Shown here: positions 1 to 6,056 of the stretch, in pieces | How positions within the stretch are numbered: position 1 is the stretch's first letter | Layout: each line of letters begins with the position of its first letter | Assembly: GCA_031423755.1 (NCBI GenBank) | Contig: JANPGC010000145.1 | Coordinates: 1-7,175, forward strand | Reading direction: 5' to 3' | DNA from: JANMEX01 sp031423755 | GTDB taxonomy: Bacteria; Pseudomonadota; Alphaproteobacteria; Rhizobiales; Rhizobiaceae | DNA: 7,175 nucleotides | The notes under the pieces: model-generated | Told to the model about the DNA's origin: nothing | Seen by the model: the letters and a program-made list of their open reading frames with translations, nothing else | Databases searched by the model: none | Position numbers and translations under genes: made by a program

Positions 1-30
1 CTCGGCTTGAGTTTCCAGAGAGTATTCACC

Positions 31-80
31 ACCACCCCCATCCGCCGGCTCTGCCGGCACCTTCCCCGCAAGGGGGAAGG
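31..80. repeat. Bipartite palindromic repeat (two adjacent hairpins) before serA
   Basis: Two hairpins sit side by side. The first pairs GCCGGC (44-49) with GCCGGC (53-58) around a TCT loop. The second pairs CCTTCCCC (60-67) with GGGGGAAGG (72-80) around a GCAA tetraloop, with one bulged G. A C/A-rich lead-in (about 31-43) completes the unit. The arrangement of lead-in, GCCGGC hairpin and C-run/GCAA/G-run hairpin resembles the short dispersed intergenic palindromes familiar from Mesorhizobium and related genomes. Only one copy is in the window, so its repeat status is recalled knowledge, not something shown here. It ends two bases before the serA ribosome binding site, so it would lie in the 5' leader of a transcript reading into serA. 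Confidence 0.65.
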
Positions 81-82
81 CT

Positions 83-90
83 AGAGGAGA
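83..90 (+). promoter_or_regulatory. serA ribosome binding site
   Basis: AGAGGAGA is a near-ideal Shine-Dalgarno sequence. Its GGAG core (86-89) ends eight bases before the ATG at 98, which fixes that ATG as the serA start. Confidence 0.85.
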
Positions 91-97
91 AAACACA

Positions 98-1699
98 ATG
101 GCACCCCGCGTTCTCGTATCCGACAAGCTTTCCAAAACCGCTGTGCAGATTTTCAAAGACCGTGGTGTCGAGGTCGATTATCTGCCGGACCTTGGCAAGG
201 ACAAGGACAAGCTCCTTGAAGTCATCGGCCAGTATGACGGCCTTGCCATCCGCTCGGCGACCAAAGCGACTGAAAAGCTGATTGCCGCCGCGACCAATCT
301 CAAAGTCATCGGCCGCGCGGGCATTGGCGTTGACAATGTCGATATCCCGGCTGCCTCTCGGCGCGGCATCATTGTCATGAACACGCCGTTTGGCAATTCG
401 ATCACCACAGCAGAGCATGCCATCGCCATGATGTTTGCAGTTGCGCGCCAGCTTCCGGAGGCCGACGCTTCAACCCGTGCGGGCAAGTGGGAGAAGAACC
501 GCTTCATGGGCGTCGAGATCACCGGCAAGACGCTCGGCGTTGTCGGCTGCGGCAACATTGGGTCAATTGTCGCCTCGCGCGGCGTCGGCCTCAAGATGCA
601 TGTTCTGGCGTTCGATCCCTTCCTGTCCGAGCATCGGGCAGGCGATCTTGGCGTTGAGAAGGTGGAGCTGGAAGAGCTTTTCGAGCGCGCCGATTTCATC
701 ACGCTGCACACGCCGCTGACTGACCGCACCCGCAACATCATCAATGCCGAGGCGATTTCCCGGATGAAAACCGGTGTGCGCATCATCAACTGTGCGCGTG
801 GCGGGCTGATTGACGAGACGGCGCTCTTGGCGGCGTTGCAGTCCGGGAAGGTGGCGGGCGCGGGGCTTGACGTGTTCGAGACGGAGCCTGCGACTGACTC
901 GCCGTTGTTCAAGCTCGACAATGTCGTCTGCACGCCGCACCTTGGGGCCTCCACCTCGGAAGCGCAGGAGAATGTCGCGCTGCAGGTGGCCGAGCAGATG
1001 TCGGATTACCTCGTCAAAGGCGCGGTTTCCAACGCCATCAACATGCCCTCGATCTCGGCTGAGGAAGCGCCGCGCCTGAAGCCCTTCGTCAAGCTTGCCG
1101 AATGCCTCGGCGCCTTTGTCGGGCAGGTCACGGACGAGCCGATCCAGGAGGTTGAAATCCTGTTCGACGGGTCGACCGCGTCGATGAATACGAAGGCGCT
1201 GATTTCGGCGACGCTTGCCGGTCTCATCCGCCCGCAGGTGGCGGACGTCAACATGGTTTCTGCCCCGATCATGGCCAAGGAACGCGGCATCATGCTGTCG
1301 GAGATCAAGCGCGACAAGTCCGGCATGTTTGACGGCTACATGAAGCTAACCGTGAAAACCGAGCACCGCACCCGCACCATCGCGGGTACCTGTTTCTCGG
1401 ATGGCAAGCCGCGCTTCATCCAGATCAAGGGCATTAATCTCGACGCCGAAGTCGGCCGCCACATGCTCTACACGACAAACGCCGACGCGCCGGGCATCAT
1501 CGGCTTGCTCGGCACTTTGTGTGGCAAGCACGACGTCAACATCGCCAACTTCCAGCTCGGCCGAAACCGCCCCGGCGGCGACGCGATTGCGCTGCTGTAT
1601 CTCGACAAGCCATTTCCGGAAGCGGCGCTTGAGGACATCAGGGCGAACCCGAAGTTCCAGTCGGCAAAAAGGCTGCAGTTTGACGTGGCGGAGGCTTGA
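98..1699 (+). CDS. serA: D-3-phosphoglycerate dehydrogenase (long type, ASB and ACT domains)
   Basis: This 533-residue enzyme is full length for type I PGDH. It oxidises 3-phosphoglycerate to 3-phosphohydroxypyruvate with NAD, the first committed step of serine synthesis in the cytosol. Residues 1-100 and about 285-315 form the split substrate domain, and about 100-285 the Rossmann domain. The nucleotide loop GCGNIG is at 150-155. The catalytic triad is Arg234 (in CARGGL), Glu263 (in FETEP) and His281 (in TPHLGAS), with spacing like the human long enzyme. An intervening allosteric domain spans about 325-450. A C-terminal ACT domain (about 456-528, with NADAPGIIG and LGRNRPGGDAIA) is expected to bind serine or mediate feedback control. 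The ATG at 98 has a strong ribosome binding site. In related genomes serC often lies just upstream, but it is outside this window. No disruption is seen. Confidence 0.97.
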   Translation: MAPRVLVSDKLSKTAVQIFKDRGVEVDYLPDLGKDKDKLLEVIGQYDGLAIRSATKATEKLIAAATNLKVIGRAGIGVDNVDIPAASRRGIIVMNTPFGNSITTAEHAIAMMFAVARQLPEADASTRAGKWEKNRFMGVEITGKTLGVVGCGNIGSIVASRGVGLKMHVLAFDPFLSEHRAGDLGVEKVELEELFERADFITLHTPLTDRTRNIINAEAISRMKTGVRIINCARGGLIDETALLAALQSGKVAGAGLDVFETEPATDSPLFKLDNVVCTPHLGASTSEAQENVALQVAEQMSDYLVKGAVSNAINMPSISAEEAPRLKPFVKLAECLGAFVGQVTDEPIQEVEILFDGSTASMNTKALISATLAGLIRPQVADVNMVSAPIMAKERGIMLSEIKRDKSGMFDGYMKLTVKTEHRTRTIAGTCFSDGKPRFIQIKGINLDAEVGRHMLYTTNADAPGIIGLLGTLCGKHDVNIANFQLGRNRPGGDAIALLYLDKPFPEAALEDIRANPKFQSAKRLQFDVAEA

Positions 1700-1728
1700 C
1701 ACAAAGCCGCTCCGGCGGGTTGCGGATT

Positions 1729-1755
1729 GGCGCGGGCAACCGCGCCTTTCTTTTT
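1729..1755 (+). terminator. Intrinsic terminator downstream of serA
   Basis: A perfect 7-bp GC stem, GGCGCGG (1729-1735) with CCGCGCC (1740-1746), closes on a GCAA tetraloop and is followed directly by TTTCTTTTT (1747-1755). It starts 30 bases after the serA stop. It should insulate serA from the toxin-antitoxin genes that follow, implying those genes have their own promoter. Confidence 0.88.
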
Positions 1756-1780
1756 GCAAATTGTGCGGTAAACTACTTAC

Positions 1781-2005
1781 ATGGACAAACCGATGAAAAT
1801 TGTGGTCAGGGCTTTCTGGGATGATGAAGCGAAAGTGTGGGTCGCCGTTGCTGACGGAGAACTTGGGCTGATCACGGAAGCCAAGACAATTGAAGAGTTG
1901 TCGCGGAAGCTCCCGGTCATGGCAGAGAATTTGCTTGAGGACGGATACGCAGGGCCGATCGACATAGAATTGCTGACGACAAGTGCTCTAGCGGCGGCGG
2001 AGTAG
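1781..2005 (+). CDS. DUF1902 / HicB-like antitoxin
   Basis: This 74-residue acidic protein matches the DUF1902 pattern, a HicB-like antitoxin fold. A first strand (KIVVRAFWDDEAKVWVAVAD, residues 5-24) is followed by GLITEAKTIEELSRKLPVMAENLLEDG, the sheet-helix core of HicB-type antitoxins. The family is thought to bind and neutralise a HicA-type RNase, and such a gene follows on the same strand. No ribbon-helix-helix or other DNA-binding extension is visible, so any autoregulation would have to be shown. The start is uncertain: ATG 1781 and ATG 1793 (MKIVVRAFW) are both in frame, neither has a clear ribosome binding site, and the second fits the family's usual N terminus. The terminator only 25 bases upstream requires a promoter in a very short stretch. 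A weak TAAACT (1769-1774) would place transcription start almost at the ATG, but I see no good -35 element. Confidence 0.8.
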   Translation: MDKPMKIVVRAFWDDEAKVWVAVADGELGLITEAKTIEELSRKLPVMAENLLEDGYAGPIDIELLTTSALAAAE

Positions 2006-2019
2006 TTTGTTGAAAAAAA

Positions 2020-2071
2020 CGAATTGTTAACACCATATTTAGTGTTTGGATGCACATATCGAATTAGTTAA
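2020..2071 (+). repeat. Imperfect direct repeat in the AT-rich antitoxin-toxin spacer
   Basis: CGAATTGTTAA (2020-2030) recurs as CGAATTAGTTAA (2060-2071), identical except for one inserted A, with starts 40 bases apart (about four helical turns). Between the copies is a short inverted repeat, AACAC (2029-2033) with GTGTT (2042-2046), around an 8-base loop. The spacer 2006-2095 is 26/90 G+C, much lower than the rest of the window. The repeats could be operator half-sites or part of a promoter for the toxin gene, but chance similarity in AT-rich DNA is possible. Confidence 0.35.
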
Positions 2072-2095
2072 GATTTGGTAAATGAGTGCATAAAG

Positions 2096-2290
2096 TTGGC
2101 AAATTTCTACCGCGACCTCACAAGAATTCTATCCAACGCCGGATTCGAGTTGCTTCGAACCGGAAAGGGCGATCATGAGATTTGGGCGGACAGGAAATCC
2201 GGCAGAAAGGTTACTGTCGATGCTGGCATCAGTTCCCGCCATACCGCCAATGAAATCCTGAAAAAAGCCGGACTTCCGAAAGTCTTCTAG
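2096..2290 (+). CDS. HicA-like mRNA interferase toxin (YcfA family)
   Basis: This 64-residue protein (71 if the earlier start is used) has the complete HicA fold pattern. It begins with an N-terminal helix (FYRDLTRILSNAGFEL), then the strand with GKGDHEIW carrying the His expected to be catalytic, then the RKVTVDAG strand, and last the C-terminal SSRHTANEILKKAGL helix. HicA toxins are small double-stranded-RNA-binding-like RNases that cleave mRNA and are held in check by a HicB-type partner, here the DUF1902 gene upstream. The order antitoxin-then-toxin is the reverse of the classical hicA-hicB operon. An in-frame stop at 2069-2071 limits the start to TTG 2075 or TTG 2096. I prefer 2096 because the family core begins at once after it. 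Neither has a strong ribosome binding site, consistent with low toxin expression. The fold is intact, so the toxin is probably functional. Confidence 0.8.
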   Translation: MANFYRDLTRILSNAGFELLRTGKGDHEIWADRKSGRKVTVDAGISSRHTANEILKKAGLPKVF

Positions 2291-2292
2291 GC

Positions 2293-2314
2293 GAGGTTTG
2301 TGGGGGCAAACCTT
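2293..2314. terminator. Stem-loop between convergent toxin and ThDP-enzyme genes
   Basis: AGGTTTG (2294-2300) pairs perfectly with CAAACCT (2307-2313) around a six-base loop, and a G-T wobble at 2293/2314 extends the stem. It fills most of the 28-base gap between the toxin stop and the stop of the opposite-strand enzyme gene, the expected place for a shared bidirectional terminator. Neither side has a proper U-tract, so it may be a weak terminator or a 3'-end stabiliser. Confidence 0.45.
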
Positions 2315-2318
2315 AAGC

Positions 2319-3857
2319 TCAAATCACCAGTTCCACCAAAAACGGCCCATCGCGCCCAAAACTCCCGCGCATCAAATCCGCGCATTCCTCCAGCGTCGTC
2401 GCCTTGGCAGCTTCCACTCCCATGCCATTCGCCAGTTTCACCCAGTCCAGATCCGGTCTGCCAAGATCAAGCATGTCCATCGCCGTCTGGCCGGGTGTTG
2501 CGCCGACGCCGGCGTACTCGCCGAGCAGGATCTGGTATTTGCGGTTCGCCAAAATCACCGTAGTCACCGGCAAATTCTCCCGCGCCTGCGTCCAAAGCGC
2601 CTGCAGCGTGTACATGCCCGAACCGTCGGCCTGCGGGCAGATGACGCGGCGGCCTTTGCCGGCCACGGCTGCGCCGGTGGCGGCTGGCAGGCCGTAGCCG
2701 ATGGCGCCGCCGGTGACGTTCATCCAGTCGTGTGGCGGCGCGTTGTGGCTGGCGTCGTAGAAGGCGTAGGCAAATGATATGGCTTCATCGACGATGATGG
2801 AGTCCTCCGGCATGATTGCAGCCAGCATCTGGCCGAAGGCGAGGGACGAGGGCAGACCGGTTGGTGCCGCGGGGCGCTCGCCGTTTGGCATGGCGGCCGT
2901 GGGTGCGCAGCCAAGTTCATCGGCCAACGCCAGCAATGCCGCTTCCGCGTCCTGTTCCAGCTGCGCCAGCACCTGCACCTGCGCGGTTTCCGGATAATGC
3001 TTGCTCGGCACGCCGGGGTAGGCGAAGAATCCGACCGGCGCCTTGGAGCCGACGAGAATGAGATGTTCGACATCGGCCAGTGCAGCAAGCGCAGGTGCTG
3101 GCGAGAAGGGGACGCGCGCCAGCGGCAGCCGTCCGCGGCCGCGCTGGTGCAGGCCGTTGAACATTTCGGTCATGATGCGGCAGCCGGTCTTGGCTTGTAT
3201 GCGCGCGGCATGGACCTGCGACTCTGCCCGCAGCGCGGGACCGCCAAGCAGCAGCAAGACATTTCTTGCGCTGCGCAAGGTCTTGGCGATTTCGATGATC
3301 GTGTGTTGGTCAACATGCTCGGGCGTTGGCACCGGCAGCGCCTCGCCCGCAATGCCGCCGTCGCTCCAGGCTGTGTCAGAGGGAAGTATCAGCGTGGCGA
3401 TCTGCCCGGGGCTGGTTTTGGCCGCCTGAATGGCAATGCTGGCGTCGCGACCGACAGTGTGCGCGCTCGTGCTGGTGCGCACCCAGCTTGATACCGTGCG
3501 GGCAAGCGCTGCCGTGTCGGCGGCGAGCGGCGGGTCGTATTGATTGTGATACGTGGCCTGATCGCCAACGATGTTGACAATGCCGGAGTGCGCGCGCCGC
3601 GCATTGTGCAGATTGGCCAACCCGTTGGCGAGGCCCGGTCCGCAATGCAGCAGCGTGGCGGCGGGGGTGCGCGCAATACGGTGATAGCCGTCGGCCATGC
3701 CGGTCACCACATTTTCCTGCATGCCGGGGATGCAGCGAATGCCGGGAATGCGATCAAGCGCGGCTACGAAATGCATCTCGCTGGTGCCAGGATTGGCAAA
3801 GCAAACGTCAATGCCGTTGGCGACCAGCGTGTGAACCAGACTTTCTGCACCCTTCAT
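2319..3857 (-). CDS. ThDP-dependent enzyme, acetolactate synthase large subunit-like
   Basis: The 512-residue protein has the three-domain layout of the acetolactate synthase/benzoylformate decarboxylase superfamily. The N-terminal pyrimidine-binding domain (about 1-165) contains NPGTSEMHF and the ThDP-activating Glu48 in GMQENVV. A central domain (about 185-315) and a C-terminal cofactor domain (about 335-512) follow. The Mg/ThDP motif reads QADGSGMYTLQALW (409-422) and ends at ANRKY (437-441), instead of the textbook GDG...NN. It belongs with stand-alone proteins usually labelled 'acetolactate synthase large subunit'. There is no ilvN-type small subunit nearby, so a branched-chain amino-acid role is doubtful; a decarboxylase or carboligase on another 2-oxo acid is as likely. 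ATG 3857 is preferred: AGGA (3867-3870) sits nine bases before it and MKGAESLVHTL is the expected family start. An upstream in-frame ATG at 3902 would add 15 atypical residues. The regulator gene lies upstream on the same strand. Confidence 0.85.
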   Translation of the reverse strand: MKGAESLVHTLVANGIDVCFANPGTSEMHFVAALDRIPGIRCIPGMQENVVTGMADGYHRIARTPAATLLHCGPGLANGLANLHNARRAHSGIVNIVGDQATYHNQYDPPLAADTAALARTVSSWVRTSTSAHTVGRDASIAIQAAKTSPGQIATLILPSDTAWSDGGIAGEALPVPTPEHVDQHTIIEIAKTLRSARNVLLLLGGPALRAESQVHAARIQAKTGCRIMTEMFNGLHQRGRGRLPLARVPFSPAPALAALADVEHLILVGSKAPVGFFAYPGVPSKHYPETAQVQVLAQLEQDAEAALLALADELGCAPTAAMPNGERPAAPTGLPSSLAFGQMLAAIMPEDSIIVDEAISFAYAFYDASHNAPPHDWMNVTGGAIGYGLPAATGAAVAGKGRRVICPQADGSGMYTLQALWTQARENLPVTTVILANRKYQILLGEYAGVGATPGQTAMDMLDLGRPDLDWVKLANGMGVEAAKATTLEECADLMRGSFGRDGPFLVELVI

Positions 3858-3903
3858 CGCCGCAATTCCTGTTCTGCCATGCCGCGCCAGCATCCGTTCC
3901 ATC

Positions 3904-3969
3904 TTACGGCGCGTCGCGTTTGAATTGCCAGCCCCTTCGATGAAGCCAGTGAAACGTCACGTCTTGCAT
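3904..3969 (-). CDS. Possible 21-codon small ORF or leader peptide upstream of the ThDP enzyme
   Basis: On the minus strand an ATG at 3969 opens a 21-codon frame (MQDVTFHWLHRRGWQFKRDA, then P) that stops with TAA at 3906-3904, one base before the alternative enzyme ATG at 3902. A run of seven G (3975-3981) ends five bases before the ATG and could act as a poor Shine-Dalgarno. The peptide is basic with two Trp and has no Val, Leu or Ile run, so it does not look like a classical branched-chain attenuator. Position and spacing are suggestive, but a frame this short arises easily by chance. Confidence 0.2.
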   Translation of the reverse strand: MQDVTFHWLHRRGWQFKRDAP

Positions 3970-3992
3970 TCCGGCCCCCCCAAAATCCAAAT

Positions 3993-4970
3993 TCATCTTG
4001 CCGTGGGGGCATCCGCGCTCAGAAGCAGCCCGACCAAGGCAGATTGGGTGCGGGCTCCTGTCCTGTCGAACAGGCGTTGCAGGTGTGTTCGGACGGTGTT
4101 GATGCTGATGCCGAGTTTTTCCGCAGCAAGGGAAGGGTCATGACCCAGAACAAGCAACTGTGCCAATTGGGCTTGCGCTGTTGTCAGGCCATAAATGCCT
4201 TGGGCGATTTCGACCCGGCGTTTGACCTGTTGATCATCATTTATGGACACCAGAATCTTTCCATCTTCGACCAAGACCCAGCAGAAGTTGGGAACTCCGT
4301 TGTCGCTTTCACCGAGGATAACGGCGCGTGCGCGATGGCCGGGTTGTACCGGCGGCGTGTTCCAATACAGGTGCTGACCTGCCCAGTCGACAGCATCCTG
4401 AAGATCGGTCTCGTAGGTTCGGTTTTTGGCCCGCAAACGACCGCCGCTTATGATCAAAGCAGGATGATTGGTGATTTGTTCATGGGCGTAACCATTCATC
4501 CAAAGCACCCTTTTGTCAGCGCTGATTTCAATCAGTGGACAATTTTCCTGGTCAATCGTTCGCTGCAATATGACGTTGCACGTTATCTTCCATTGACCCG
4601 CGATGCGGTGAAATATCCTTAGTTCGTGCTGGGTGCCGACCAACTCAAAATTGTCATCAGCCTTTTCTCCGATTTGATCGAAGCTCGCCCAGGCTGTGTC
4701 GCCGTTGACGACAATGCTCATGCGTTCCCGGCGGATGCGGGTTTCGGCGAATGTTTCAGGATATTGTTCGGCCATGGCGATGAAAGCTTCGTGGATTTCG
4801 TCCCAGCCCTCCTGAACATGGATTCCGTGATGCGCGACCGAGGACAAGCGGCGCGATTGGGGCGAGTGGATCCAATATCCCGCTAACGCTTCAAGGTCCC
4901 GCCGCAGCCACGCATCGGTTTCTGCTTCGAGAACCGCGAGGATCGCAGCCTTTTCATCGTCTGTGTCCAT
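3993..4970 (-). CDS. LuxR-type regulator with N-terminal NTF2/SnoaL-like domain
   Basis: This 325-residue protein appears to be a three-part one-component regulator. Residues about 5-136 look like a SnoaL/NTF2-like cone: helix AAILAVLEAETDAWLRRDLE, a helix around EGWDEIHEAFIAMAEQYPE, then strands MSIVVNGDTAWASFDQIG and HELRIFHRIAGQWKITCNVI. Residues about 144-250 resemble the degenerate PAS-like region (ISADKRVLWMNGYAHEQI, then GGRLRA) of many solo LuxR proteins. Residues about 260-320 are a LuxR helix-turn-helix, with LTTAQAQLAQLL, the LAAEKLGISINTVRTHLQRLF core (recognition helix about 289-301) and a final helix. There is no receiver or autoinducer-binding domain. I infer that the cone or PAS part senses a small molecule and that the target may be the adjacent enzyme or permease genes. 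The ATG at 4970 has only a weak ribosome binding site. GC content (about 47-50% in lines I counted) is below the flanking genes, hinting at separate origin. Confidence 0.85.
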   Translation of the reverse strand: MDTDDEKAAILAVLEAETDAWLRRDLEALAGYWIHSPQSRRLSSVAHHGIHVQEGWDEIHEAFIAMAEQYPETFAETRIRRERMSIVVNGDTAWASFDQIGEKADDNFELVGTQHELRIFHRIAGQWKITCNVILQRTIDQENCPLIEISADKRVLWMNGYAHEQITNHPALIISGGRLRAKNRTYETDLQDAVDWAGQHLYWNTPPVQPGHRARAVILGESDNGVPNFCWVLVEDGKILVSINDDQQVKRRVEIAQGIYGLTTAQAQLAQLLVLGHDPSLAAEKLGISINTVRTHLQRLFDRTGARTQSALVGLLLSADAPTAR

Positions 4971-5004
4971 GGAAGTGAGGCTCGCGTTGATATCAGAAAA
5001 CTTG

Positions 5005-5040
5005 CTGAGGTTCCGGGTTCCGTCAAGTGCTGCTCCTCAG
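5005..5040. promoter_or_regulatory. Inverted repeat with TTGACG box upstream of the LuxR-type gene
   Basis: CTGAGG (5005-5010) and CCTCAG (5035-5040) form perfect inverted arms around 24 bases. On the minus strand the interval holds TTGACG (5026-5021), a good -35 hexamer, followed by a tandem GGAACC/CGGAACC. No convincing -10 lies at 16-18 bases. It is 35-70 bases before the regulator's ATG, a fitting place for a promoter with an autoregulatory operator. The rest of the 127-base gap 4971-5097 shows no terminator for the preceding permease gene. Confidence 0.28.
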
Positions 5041-5097
5041 GTTTTCCGTATGGCTCGCCAGAAAGTCCATCTTCGCAATTGCCACTCCAGCAGCCCA

Positions 5098-5988
5098 CTA
5101 CCCAGCCTTCCGCTCGGCAAGCCAAATCCCCGCAATCACCAGAGCAAGGGCAACAACGTGAAACCCTTCCAGCGGTTCGCTGAGGATCAGCACAGCCAGT
5201 GCAGTGCCGAAGATCGGGATGAGGTTGGTGAAAATCCCGGCGCGGTTGGCACCGATCAGTTCGACGCCCTTGATGAAGAATATCTGGCTGACAATGGACG
5301 GGAATATTCCGGCGTAGAGGGCCACCCACAGGCCTGTTCCGGTTGGCACAATCATCGCGCCAGTCTTCCACTCCCACCAGACAAACGGCAGCGATGATAG
5401 TGCCGCGATGACGGCGAGAATGGTGATCAGGCTCTTCCAGTTGATGACCGGCTTGAAGCGCAGGCAGACGGTGTAAAGCGCATAGATTACCACGGCAGCC
5501 AGCACCATTGCGTCGCCGCCGTTCAGGTCGAGCGCTGCCAGCCGCGCGATCTGTCCGTGTGTGGACACGGTTGCGACACCGGCCAGCGTGACGATGAAGC
5601 CGATGATCTGCCAGATCGTGACACGGATGCGGAAGATGGCGAAATTGAGCAGGTAGACACTCGCCGGGATCGCCGCCTGCATGATCGAGGCGTTGACCGC
5701 AGTTGTCTTGGTCAAGGCCGCATAGAGCAGCACATTGAACAGGGTGAAGCCGACTGCGCCGTAGAAAACGAGGAGCGGCGCATTTCTTTTGATCGTCGGC
5801 CAGTCGTTCCTGAGGTCTTTCAGCGCAAACGGGGCCAGCAGCACGGCTGCAATCACCCAGCGCGCCAGGGTCAAGAGCATCGGCGAAATCTCGCCGACTG
5901 CCATCTTTCCAGCCACGGAGTTGCCGCCCCAGAACAGGGTTGTCAGGACAAGAAGGATGTATGCGAGGCGGGTGGGATTTTGGGTCAA
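5098..5988 (-). CDS. EamA/DMT-family permease, likely exporter
   Basis: The 296-residue protein is almost entirely hydrophobic, with about ten membrane segments by eye and two EamA repeats, the usual size and layout of ten-helix drug/metabolite transporters. Repeat one begins with YILLVLTTLFWGGNSVAGKM (10-29) and includes KTTAVNASIMQAAIPASVYL (94-113). Repeat two runs from about residue 157 and ends with ANRAGIFTNLIPIFGTALAV (247-266), ILSEPLEGFHV and a final helix. Family members in the inner membrane move amino acids or other small metabolites, mostly outward; the substrate cannot be inferred. The start is TTG at 5988: an in-frame stop lies at 6003-6001, no ATG or GTG occurs before helix one, and no strong ribosome binding site is seen. 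The gene is first of three same-strand genes. The 127-base gap to the regulator leaves open whether they share one transcript. Confidence 0.9.
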   Translation of the reverse strand: MTQNPTRLAYILLVLTTLFWGGNSVAGKMAVGEISPMLLTLARWVIAAVLLAPFALKDLRNDWPTIKRNAPLLVFYGAVGFTLFNVLLYAALTKTTAVNASIMQAAIPASVYLLNFAIFRIRVTIWQIIGFIVTLAGVATVSTHGQIARLAALDLNGGDAMVLAAVVIYALYTVCLRFKPVINWKSLITILAVIAALSSLPFVWWEWKTGAMIVPTGTGLWVALYAGIFPSIVSQIFFIKGVELIGANRAGIFTNLIPIFGTALAVLILSEPLEGFHVVALALVIAGIWLAERKAG

Positions 5989-6056
5989 GATGATTGAGTG
6001 TTAGCCGCTTTGCCCCACACTTGCCAGCAATGAGAGTGACGGCAAAACATCAGTCT

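Noticed and set aside
178..954. 258-codon minus-strand frame inside serA
   Set aside because: Antisense to a gene with a complete catalytic set. The product is Ser/Pro/Arg-rich without a recognisable domain.
2029..2046. AACAC/GTGTT hairpin as a terminator after the antitoxin
   Set aside because: A 5-bp AT-containing stem with no T-tract after it is too weak. It is kept only as a possible operator element.
2298..2777. 159-codon plus-strand frame starting in the convergent gap
   Set aside because: It runs antisense through the cofactor domain of the ThDP enzyme, and the product is His/Arg/Ala-rich with no motif.
3858..3902. 15-residue N-terminal extension of the ThDP enzyme from ATG 3902
   Set aside because: There is no ribosome binding site before 3902, while ATG 3857 has AGGA at good spacing and gives the usual family N terminus. 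The earlier start remains possible.
3975..3981. G7/C7 tract as a phase-variation switch for the regulator
   Set aside because: It lies after the regulator's stop codon, so a change in length would not alter the regulator's reading frame. It could only affect spacing before the small ORF.
4044..4622. 192-codon plus-strand frame
   Set aside because: Antisense to the LuxR-type regulator, whose domains are convincing; the plus-strand product resembles nothing I recognise.
4883..5377. 164-codon minus-strand frame bridging the permease and regulator genes
   Set aside because: It is another frame of the permease 3' end and the gap. The product is Cys/Arg-rich and has no membrane segments or motif.
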